This document shows, one piece after another, positions 45,900-57,800 of a DNA stretch of 64,000 nt (positions within the stretch are counted from its first letter, which is position 1; every line of letters begins with the position of its first letter). The stretch spans positions 1,975,501 through 2,039,500 of the forward strand of contig NC_083505.1 of the NCBI RefSeq assembly GCF_032362555.1, in the 5' to 3' direction. Made by a program: the position numbers and the translations under genes. This DNA comes from Amyelois transitella. Taxonomy: Eukaryota; Arthropoda; Insecta; Lepidoptera; Pyralidae. The notes under the pieces are model-generated. The model searched no databases, was not told where the DNA came from, and saw only the letters and a list, made by a program, of their open reading frames with translations.

Positions 45900-48800
45900 A
45901 TGGGGCAGATTCCTAGTTCGAGTTCAAGTGGAAAGAGAATGAGTAGAGTAGACAGACAGACTTCGTTACGAGTTTTATTGCGGCGAAGCATGAAGAGGAA
46001 AGTGAAGTTAAGTCATACGTTTAGTTTGCCGCCTTCTAATGACTCTGGCTGTTCTGCGGAATACCCGGAGCTGATGAACGTCAACACTGCGACAGAGGAG
46101 CAGCTGATGACCCTGCCGGCTGTGAACAGGCAGCTCGCGCGGGAAATAGTTCGGCACAGGCAAATGATAGGAGGTTTCAAACGTGTCGACGACCTTGCGC
46201 TCGTCTCAGGTAAATACAAAACTCCTTTGTCGTTATTACAAGTCAGGTGCCTGGTTAAATACTGTATTAACAAACAATAGATTTTCTTAGATGTGATCTA
46301 GCTCTAAACAAAAGAAACTACCTAATATAAATCTTCAATATTTGAATAATATGCCTTCCACAAACAACTAAGTTTTGCATTTCAACACAGGTCAGCTGCT
46401 GAAGAATTCCATTTTGAATTGAGTTTTTTTATTAATAAAATTATGTATTGTAGAGTATTCTTTAATCTTAATGAATGTGGAATCTCTTTATTTATTGTTC
46501 GGGAAAACATTTGATTAATTTAATATACTTATGTATTGATTACTTGTTGCAAGTTTAATTCTGACTATACATAAATATGGATGATACATACATTCATCAT
46601 ACATGATGCTGTTTATGTTTGTTTATTTATTAATAAGTTTATACATTTATATATTAAGTGGATAGGTATATGTCTATTATCTGTATTTCTGTTAGTATAT
46701 TATTATTTTGTTGCTAATAACTGTGACTTGCTGCTTTTTACTGAATTATCTATTTCCTTTATTGTTTGCCGGTTGACTGGAAGAGATCCCTTCATGGGAA
46801 AGTCCACCATTGCAAAAGATTTGTTTCTTTTATAACTATGTACCTACTTACTATTTTCTTGTTACTGTGTAAATTTTTATGCAATAAAGATATTACAAAC
46901 AAACAAATTAAATAAATTGTCAGTTAGCACATAGTAGGTCAGGTCAAAACACTAATTTTAATTGCATTTTTTATTACTGATTTGACCTCACTTTGCCTGA
47001 TCACCAGCATATGAGATGCAAGATTAAACTTGCATACTCAAATGTTGCCTTTTTCTCTTGCATTGAAAATCATTAAAATACCTTAAAAAAAATCCAAATA
47101 TGGAATAGCCAGAACAATGATTTTAGTATACTTTTGTACATACATGTTACCTCTTTCAGTCTCTTTTATCATGTGTGCTGAAAGAGATTTTTTACTCTAA
47201 TACATGAATTGCAGCACTTGTGTTGAAGAGTGGCCTGTGTTCTATATATACATATGGTCACGTTTATATCCATTGCGGGGTAGACAGAGCCAACAGTCTT
47301 GAAAAGACTGAATGGCCACGTTCAGCTATTTGGCTTAATGATAGAATTGAGATTCAAATGGTGATAGGTTGCTAGCCCATCGCCTAGAAAATAATCCCAA
47401 GTTTGTAAGCCTATCCTTCAGTCGCCTTTTACGACATCCATGGGAAAGAGATGGAGTGGTCCAATTCTTTTTTGTGTTGGTGCCAGGAACCACACGGCCT
47501 GTGTTCTCATTTCAATATTTCCTTACTTGGATGGATATAATAATAATAATAAATGTTACAGGTATAAATACATAAAAGTATACTTAAATGAAGACATCAT
47601 TAATCATTATAACCACATTTCATGTCGGAATTTCTTTGTAGGAAAAAGTTCAAATACAAGTTACCATGAACATGTTATTGCCAATTCAAAATCAAATTTA
47701 AATATTCGGCCATTACTCACTTATCTTGATAAAGTCTACATAACAGTTTATAGCTTTAGTGCCAACAATTAGGCAGAACAATGAACAATAAAACTAGCTG
47801 TTTTTCCTCTAAGTGCTCAAATTGCATAGACCTTGAATTATATTCCTGATATGAAAAAATATTACTACATAGCTTAATTAAGTGGACTTCTGTAAGTTTT
47901 TCCACTTAATTAAGCTAAACTCTGTAGTTTGCACTTATTTAAGGTATTGTATTCTTGAACTTGCTTATCACTACTAAGAAAGTTTAAGCTCACAAATTAT
48001 TACTGACTTCATCAAGTCAAAATTTGTTTGAGATTTGGGCTTACTATTATAGAAAATTACATTGTATGATAGGGAATTTGAGTTAAGTCTAAAAATAAAA
48101 AAAAAATACTATCCCACTTGGACTTTGTATCTATCTTTTATTAGATCAAATGATGCTACAAGGCTTGGGAGGGTCTTTAAAATTTATGAAAATAGTTTAG
48201 ATACAACAAAATATGTCCCATTGAATTTATTTTTTATTTTTAGGGCTAGGAGCAGAGAAATTGGAGTTACTCAGGCCAGAAATATGTATAAAAAAACAGT
48301 TGTCACGGGCAAGCTCGTGCACGCAGTCTTTGGACAGCATCAGGACTTCCGGAGAGAGTCGACTGTGCTCCATAAACTCTTCCAGTGTATTCCAACTGCA
48401 GTGCGTACCGGGCCTCAACCAGGAGATAGCAGCGAACATCGTAGACTACCGCAACAAGAAAGGCCCGTTCAAATCTTTAGATGACTTAATAAAAGTACGA
48501 GGAATGGACACAGTGAAGTTGTTAACGGCTAAACAGCACTTGAGTCTCGAGTCGAGGAAGTGTGAAAGCATGCAGATGCTAACAAATGGTCATGTGAATG
48601 GTTGGGACGCGTCTCCATCGATCAGCCATGTTTTGATGAACGGTTCAATACCAAAGTCCAAATTTTCCTTTCCGAAGTTACCAAACGGATTTGCATCGGC
48701 TCCTGTTGATGACATATTGGAGTTGCTGTCTGCGTATTCGCACAGGCCGTTGTTGGAAGACGTGTTCACGTATGAGAGGCACGGGGTGAGGTGCTGTAGG

Positions 48801-51800
48801 ATAGCGTCGTGGAACCTGCACCAGCTTAGTTTAGATAAAATCAAGAATCCCGGTGTCAGGGAAGTCGTGTGCCTGACTATTTTGGAAAATAAGTGAGTAT
48901 TACGAGTTTATCGATTATTTTCATAATTACCCCCAGACCATCGTTTTTCCGGTTGCATGTTCCTGATAAGGAGCTCAGGTACCGGGCATGACAATGTCTC
49001 GGAAGTAGGGTAAGTCGGGTAACTATTTGATCTCATCATGTTACCGGCTGTTTTATCCCACTCCGCTGTTAGTTTCAAAACTCAGGTTAAACTCGGCTGA
49101 CTTAACAGTTTCTGTAAAGCGATTGTTCATTACATTTCTAGTATATGCTTATCATTATACATTATTACAAGTCATTAAAGAGTTGAACAATCCATTCCTA
49201 TCATTATTGTGGAACTAATTAATAATAATTTAATTGCTAGGCGGAGCTATCAGCCGGTATCAATAAATTAATGTTTAGTTATCTAAATATATGTTAAATT
49301 AGGTAAGCGGCTGCTATGACATGTCGTACTACCGGATATATGAGGTCAGAGGTCTGTTAACACTTTTATTGTTTTCATACCTATACTATTGTGATAAATA
49401 GTAAAGATTTATAATTTCTGTTTACAAAGAACGAGCTCAAACTCTTCCTGATTATTGAAATTTGACACAAAAATAGAATATCCAATCATACATATGCACA
49501 TACAATCACGTCTATATAACTTGTGGGCTAGACAGAGCACTTGGGCGGTTTTTTTAGTGGCCTACCACGAGATGCCCAAAAAAAAACAAAATCTCTCATT
49601 GTGAACCAATATCGCTCATGGACTGCAGAAAACCTAGCTGTTGTACCTAGTGTGTAACCAGTTAGCTGGTGCATATAAGGCGACGGATTAAAGAACGCCA
49701 TTAGCATGGCCGGTGCGTACTCTATAAATGGAACACTTAACAGGAAATACTCGTATGAATATTAAACTTCCTCAAAGGAAAGGATAACCTTTTTAAAATC
49801 GACCTTGCTTGATTGCCGACGATTGAAAACACTATGAAAAACAGTATGTTTGTTTTGGGACGAATTGATAGAATAATATATGGATTAAAATTATTCCATT
49901 ACCGTGTTGATCCCGGCAGAAAAAAAGTATAGGACCACTCCACCTCTTTCCCATGTGTGTCGTAAAAGGCGACAAAGGAATAGGCTTATATGCTTGGGAT
50001 TCTTCCTTTAGGCGATGGGTTAGCAACCTGTCACTATTTGAATCTCAAATCGATCGTTAAACCAAACCGCTGAACGAGGCCTTTTAGTCTTTTGAAGGCT
50101 GTTGGCTCTGTCTACGCTGCAAGGTATAATAAAGTGATTATATGTATGTGATATTTTTCTCTGATTCTCCAGACTCTTGGATATTCTATTTTATGTACCT
50201 ACCTACATAATATATTACATGTTACTACCCGCAACTTCGTTTACGCGAACACCACGAGAAGTTTGACCCCGGATCAAATATTTTTGACCTCAGGAACTGG
50301 ATATGTAGGTAACTCATGAGTACAATTCTTTCAACAGGTTATCGCTTATAGCCATCCAAGATGTTGTAGACAAAGGGGCCTTGAAGGAGATCTGTGATGA
50401 ACTGAACAACGCCGACTTAAGACGAGTGAGGGAGTGCAAGAGTAATAGCAGGAATTGGCAGTACTGCATACCGGACGGTGGGGGGAGGTGAGTTGGTTTA
50501 TTATTAACTAGCTGTGCCCGCGACTTCATCCGCGTGGAATAGTTATTTGGGGCATCATTGAAGCCCTCAAATATGCCCGTTTTTTTTTCACATTTTCCAG
50601 TATTTCTTCGCTCCTAATAGTTGCAACGTGATGATTATAGCCTAAAGACTTCCTCGATAAATGGTCTATTCAACACAAAAATAATTTTTCAATTCGAACC
50701 AGTAGTTCCTGAGATTAGCGCGTCAAACAAACAAACAAACTTTTCAGCTTTATAATATGAGTATAGATTTGATTATAACGAAATTAAAGAGAGTGCTGCA
50801 GTGCAGTTTGTTACCGCTTTTCCTGCACTGACGCTTTGGAAGCGGCAGTTAACTTAATTTATTTGACGTCAACCAATGTGATGACAATTATTAAGTGATA
50901 TGAAGTGTCCTATAATAATTAATAAAAATTTTGAATTTGAATACGTTAAATCAAAGAAGTAAAAGTTGTATGAGTTCGTTAACCGGTTGAAAGGATATCC
51001 ATTGATATTCAACGAGGTGTGCCGTGTGGTTCCCGGCGCCAATATAAAAGCAATAGGACCACTACATCTCTTTCCCATGGATGTCGTAAAAGTCTGAGGG
51101 TTACATTTATAAACCTGGGATTCCTCTTTTAGGCGATGGGCTAGCAACGTGTCAATATTTTAATCCCAATTCTTACAGTAAGCCTATCAGTCTTTCAAGA
51201 CTGCTGACTCTGTCTACCCTGCAAGAGATAGACGCGATCATATGAGTAAATTAATATATTCAACGAGGTAAAGTCGCCAGTGTGATAATTAACAAAATTA
51301 GTTATGGTTAATTACTATTAATGTAATCTTTAGGGTTCCATACCTCAAAAGGTACAAACGGGACCCTATCACTAAGCCTGTCCGTCCGTCTGTCAGTCAA
51401 CAGGCTGTATCTCGTAAACCGTGATAGAGAGTTGACATGTTCACAAATGATGTATTTGCGCCATTATAATAAAATTTAAAAAAAAAAACATTAACGACTC
51501 TTCTGATGACGATATGTAAATTCACTACATAAAAAAAATCTTGTTCAGGAGATGAAACGGACAGAAAGTCAAACACAATGACTGTTCCCAGCCCGTGTAA
51601 TACCTATTCATTGTTAAAATCTCAAATCGATGTTGCTATTGATCTTACGGATCCATTGTTTAAACTCAATGAAGACTCGCGACCCATGAATGTGATTGAA
51701 AAATGATAAATCAATATTGATAAACAACATACATGCATATAGTCACGTCTATATCCCTTACGCGGTAGACAGAGCCAATAGTCCCGAAAGAATGGCTACG

Positions 51801-54800
51801 TTCAGCTGCTCGGCTTAATGTTGGAATTGAGATCCAAATAGTGACAGGTTGCTAGCCCATCGCCTTAAAAAAAGGATCGCAATTTTATAAGCCTACCCTT
51901 TAGTCGCCTTTTACGACATCCATGGAAAAGAGATGGAGTGGTCCTATTGTTTTTTGTATTGGTGCCGGGAACCACACGGCACAACGATTAATAAACAACG
52001 TTTGATAATAAATGCTAACATCAAACATAGTGCCGTGTGGTCGGTTAGAATAAGACTACTTTATATCTTTCTTATTGATGTCGTCAAAGACGACTAAGGG
52101 TTAGGCTTAAAAGCTTGGTATTTTTTTAGGGCGATGCGCTAGCAACCTGTCACTATTTAAATCTTAATTCTATGATTTAGCCGAACAGCTGAACTTGGCC
52201 TGTCAGTCTTTTAAAGACTGTTAGCTCTGCCTGCCCCACAAGGGATGTAGACGTGATAATATGTTACGTTTTATTTTATGTGACATATACCCTGTCTGTA
52301 ATGATACCGACGTGAATAGTTAATGCTCTCATCTGAATATCGGAACATATCGATTTCAGCTTAACGATGTTTGTCGTTGAATTCTTTATGCAGTCGATAA
52401 CACAGAATAAATTATAGGACTAATGCATATAGCGGACATGCAAACACTTCCGTTGTAAAGGCCGGTTAAGGGCTTATTAAGAGTATCAGTCAACGGACCT
52501 CAGGTAGCTTAAGAAAAATATTACAATTTAAGACAATTTAAGAAAAATTAGTGCCGTGTGGTTCCCGGCACCAATACAAAAAAGAATAGGACCACTCCAT
52601 CTCTTTCCCATGGATGTCGTAAAAGGCGACTAAGGGGTAGGCTTATAAACTTGGGATTCTTCTTTTAGGCGATGGGCTAGCAACCTGTCACTATTTGAAT
52701 CTCAATTCTATCATTAAGCCAAATAGCTGAACGTGGCCTATCAGTCTTTACAAGACTATATGCTCTGTCTACCCCGCAAGGGATATAGACGTGATTATAT
52801 GTATGTATATATAAGATAATTTCAAGCACTTATTTTTGCCTGTTCCCGGTTGCAACCTCCCATTCTGCTTCAGAGACAAGGCCCAGAGTTCGCATTCCGA
52901 CATTTCTCTGTGCTTTGTGCGGTATACATACATACATACATAAATAAAACCACGACTCTTTCCCGGAGGGGTAGGCAGAGACTACCTCTTTCCACTTGCC
53001 ATGATCTCTGCATATTTCCTTCGCTTCATCCACATTCATATAACTCTCTTAATGCAAGCTCTTCGGTTTCGGGTACTCTTGACCTGAACCTTTGCCAGGA
53101 CGTCCTTAATTTGATCTTAATTTCCTTTGTCCGGTATATTTAGATAGATTTAATATAGAAAACTATTTTCAAATTTTGTTCCCTTTGCGGCCTCTTTGGC
53201 GCAGCGGTAGTAAGCTTGTTTGTTTGTATGTAAACTCTTTATTGCATATATAAATAAATATAACAAAACAGTTATTGGATTTAGAAGAATATGAACAATG
53301 GTAAATACATTAGAAAGTGATGGAGTGGTCCTATTATTTTTTCTCCTGGTGCCGGGAACCACACGGCATGACATGCCGTACACGTACTAATAATAAATAA
53401 ATTTGTAGAATCTTCGAGAAAACGTTTTATTTAATTATTATTTTTAGTGTTTTTAACTTCACACACTTGATCTCCATTCCATCCATAGATGTCTCGTTGT
53501 CATAGATGTCGTAAAATGAGACTAAAGACTTATCCCAAATTTATTATGCCTATGCCTAATAAACGTGGCAATTCTTCGATTGTCACTATTACTGTGTTTC
53601 TAAATTTTGTTTGATCATCACTTAAGTAGTGTTTAAATAAAAGTTATCAATAAATTAATTCAAGTTTAAATTCATCTTAAGGAGAAACTGGGAATCATAT
53701 ATGCCTAGTTTAAAAAAAAAACGTTATCAATAAATTAATTCACGTTTAAATTAATCTTAAGGAGAAACGGGGAATCATATATAGTTTGAAAAAAAAAACG
53801 TTATCAATAAATTAATTCAACTTTAAATTAATCTTAGGGAGAAACTAAGCTTTATACATATATAGTTTAAAAAAAAACGTTATCAATAAATTAATTCAAG
53901 TTTAAATTCATCTTAAGGAGAAACTGGGCTTCATATATACTTTAAAAAAAAACGTTATCAATAAATTAATTCAACTTTAAATTAATCTTAGGGAGAAACT
54001 GGGCTTCATATAAAATTAAAAAATCACGTTATCAATAAATTAATCCAAGTTTAAATTAATCTTAAGGAGAAACTGGAAATCATATATTACATTAAAAAAA
54101 AACGACATCAATTAATTAATTCAACTTTAAATTAATCTTAGGGAGAAACTGGGCTTCATATACGACTCCGGGGAGACAATCACGGTGGAAGCAGTTGAAG
54201 AACCTTCGGAAGATGTTGGAAGGCTTCTGGAAGAAGTGGCTCATATGGACTGCGAGCTGGTGAATGTCTCTGCACAGGGTAAGTGAATTTACTCGGAAAA
54301 ACTAGATTTTACATACATACATATTGTCACGTCTTTATCCCCTGCGGAGTAGAGAGAGCCAGCAGTCTTGTTAAAACTGATAGGCCACGTTCAGCTGTTT
54401 GGCTTGGTGAAAGAATTGAGATTTAAATAATGGACTTTACTCGCATAAACTAGATTTTACACACATACATATTATCACATCTATATCCACTGCGGGATAG
54501 ACAAATAGTCTTGATAAAACTGATAGGCCACGTTTAGCTGTTTGGCTTAATGATAGCATTGAGATTTAAATAGTGACAGGTTTAAGAAATAAAAATAAAG
54601 TAATTATTAAAAGAGATTGCTCCCATACAACAGACATATTTTTTTTTCTTCTAAATGAACAACAAATTAATGTGTCGAAGTCCAAAAAGATAAATTTAAC
54701 AAAACAGTGTCACAGTTTCTCCTTGAAACGTTTTGGGTGCGTCGCCGTGACGAGTCGTAATCGGATTATGTCGATTATGTGTCTAAATTCTTTATTACAT

Positions 54801-57800
54801 ACAAAAAGAAAAGAGTAGAAAAAACGGTACAAAGGCGAGTTTCTCCCTAAGTTGTATGTCTAATATCAAAAGTGACTCTTACTTTTATATTATACATACA
54901 TACATTTAATCAGGTATATATCCCTTGCGGGGTAACAGAGCCTACAGTCTTGAAAAGACTGATAGGCCACGTGTAGCTATATGGCTTAATGATAGAATTA
55001 AGATTCAAATACGAGTAGTGACAGGTTGCTAGCCCATCGCCAAAAAAAAGAATCCCAAGTTTGTAAGCCTATCCCTTAGTCGCCTTTTACGAAATCCTAT
55101 TCTTATTTGTATTGGTGCCGGAAACCACACGGCATTGCCTATTCTATTTAAGTTTGATTTACGTATCTGCTATAGGGAATCAGTAAATTACCGTTCTTTG
55201 TCACAAAACACAATAAAAAATAATTAGTTCAGACTAACGCACTAAATTTGAGTGACCACTTATACCTAAAGTTGATTTTCCGAGTTTTAATCGTGTTTAA
55301 ATCCGACATGATTCGCACATCCCAACGCGCCTCGGTGATTCACTAAACCCAGTGCTAAAGAAGATAACTCGATTATATAGATTAAATGCGTTAATAGATG
55401 ATTCACAATGAAATAAGCAAATTTACACACGTCAAAATGATACTGATGTAGGCAATGGGCTGGCAAACTGTCATTATTTCAATTTCAATTCCATTATTAA
55501 GCGATATATACATAGATGAACGTGGCTTTTCAGTGTTTCAAGACAAATTGGGTCTGTCTACCCCGCAAGGGATATAGACGTGACTATATGTATGTTGCTC
55601 ATATTCCATCATTTGCTTGGCATCGCGCTTGCTAACTCTCTTGGCACTTTTCAATCTTACAAGACTTTTTGCTGTGTCCACCCCGTATGGGAATAAAGAC
55701 GTGATTGTATGTAATTAAATTTTGAAAAAAACACATATCACTTTTTAAGGATTCGTATACGAGTACGCATTCGGGCGATAAATCTACTTCAGTATTCGGG
55801 ATAATATGTCGGATCATTTAGGCTTATAAACATGGGATTCTTTTTTAGGCGATAGGCTAGCAACCTGTCACTATTTGAATCTCAATTCTATCATTAAGCC
55901 AACTGAACTTAGCTGAACGTGGCCATTCAGTCTATTCAAGACTGTTGGCTCTGTCTACCCCGCAAGGGATATTAGACGTGACCATATGTATGTATGTACA
56001 TATGTATCATTTAGGACATGTTTCGTGTTCGCTCGCAATTTGCCACATTTTGCTCATATGCGGCTGTAACTATGTGGAATAACTGCCTGCTTATATCATA
56101 GGTAACATAAATAACATACATACATACATATAATCACGTGTATATCCCTTGCGTGGTAGACAAAGCCTACGGTCTTGGCCACGTTCAGCCGTTTGGCTTA
56201 GTGATAGAATTGAGATTCAAATATAGACAGGTTGCTAGCCCATTTGTTTTGCGATAAATACAGTTCATCAGTACTTATTTGTCTGTCAATGGCGGTTGAT
56301 TGATCCTCTTGAACCTGGTTTATTGATCTACAATTAACTGTTCCAATCGCCAGGCACAATCCAGTCTAGACTCTCCGATAGGTATACCTACGTTTCTGTT
56401 ATCTTTATAATTAAAAGATCTAATGTTTATAACGATAGTGATTATCGATATTACGTTACGTTACTAGAGTTATTTGTTGCTGGGATGGGATACGTCAATG
56501 CAATACCATTTTAGTCTCATATTGTTTGCGTAGGAATTGAAATATTTTGAGAAAATCTTGTTTGTATGTAAGCTCTTTATTGCTAATAAAATAAATATAA
56601 CAAACTAGAGGCCGCCCTACCCCGCAAGGGATATATGTAGACGTGACCATATGTATGTATGTATGTAGAGGCCGCCCGCTACTTCGTCCGCATGGAAACC
56701 CTATCAATCCCGCGGGAACTCCGCGATAAAAATTAGCCTATATGTTATTCTGGGTCTTCAACTACCTACATACCAAATTTCATCGTAATCGGTTCAGTAG
56801 TTTTTGCGTGAAAGAGTAACAAACATACATACTGACGTACTCACAAACTTTCGCATTTTTAATATTAGTAGGATTACAAAACTGTGCCGGCCAGGGCATG
56901 ATGAGAAAAGAACTATTTCTGATTAGCCTGGGTCTTGGATGTTTATCTATATAATAATTTTTTATAAAATTTAGTGTCGTTGAGTAAGTATCTCGTAATA
57001 CAAGTCTCGAACTTACTTCGAGGCTAACTCAATCTGTCAAATTTTTCCCGTATATAGGTATTTATAAATTTATAAAAAGAAAATGTTTTTCAAAAGCTTA
57101 CATAACCAAGCGGAATTTTTTTGAGAGCGCGGCATTGTGTATACCTACCTATTGCGTACTTACTTAAAAAAAAACTCGTTTCTTGTTTTATTGTTGTAGT
57201 TGCGTGCCGTTGTCGTTGATAACGATAACATTTTGTTTTAGCTGGCCAAACAGACCGACTACGGGGTAGACGAACAATGTCTACAATTATAAACAAGTTC
57301 ATGTTGTTTTTGATTGCTTTAAAATCATATAGTGTGTGTCTCATTAGGACTACCGAATATTTACTGAATAGGACAAAAATATGTAATAATAAAAATTGAC
57401 TATTAATGAAATCGAAACAAAAAAGAATAATAAACTAGCTGTGCCCGCGACTTCGTCCGCGTGGAATAGTTATTTTGGGCAACATTGAAACCCTCAAGGA
57501 TGAATAATTTTCCCCGTTTTTTTTTTCACATTTTCCATTATTTCTTCACTCGTAAAAGTTGCAGCGTGATGTTAAATAGCCTAAAGCCTTCCTCGATAAA
57601 TGGTCTATTCAACGCAGAAATAATTTTTCAATTCGAACCAGTAGTTCCTGAGATTAGCGCGTTCAAACAAACAAACAAACATACTCATCAGCTTTATACT
57701 ATTAGTACCTACCTATAGATATATAAGAATTTTCACGCGTTCTTTGGTACCTTTTATTCTAAAGTGAGATAACATCGTGGTAGACTCTTGTTCAAACATT

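Noticed and set aside
48062..48484. 140-codon frame starting before EEPD1 exon 2
   Set aside because: Out of frame with the conserved HhH protein and begins in intron; the other frame carries the family motifs.
53637..54165. CRISPR-like array
   Set aside because: Units are contiguous, AT-rich, variable and overlap a eukaryotic splice site; no spacer structure.
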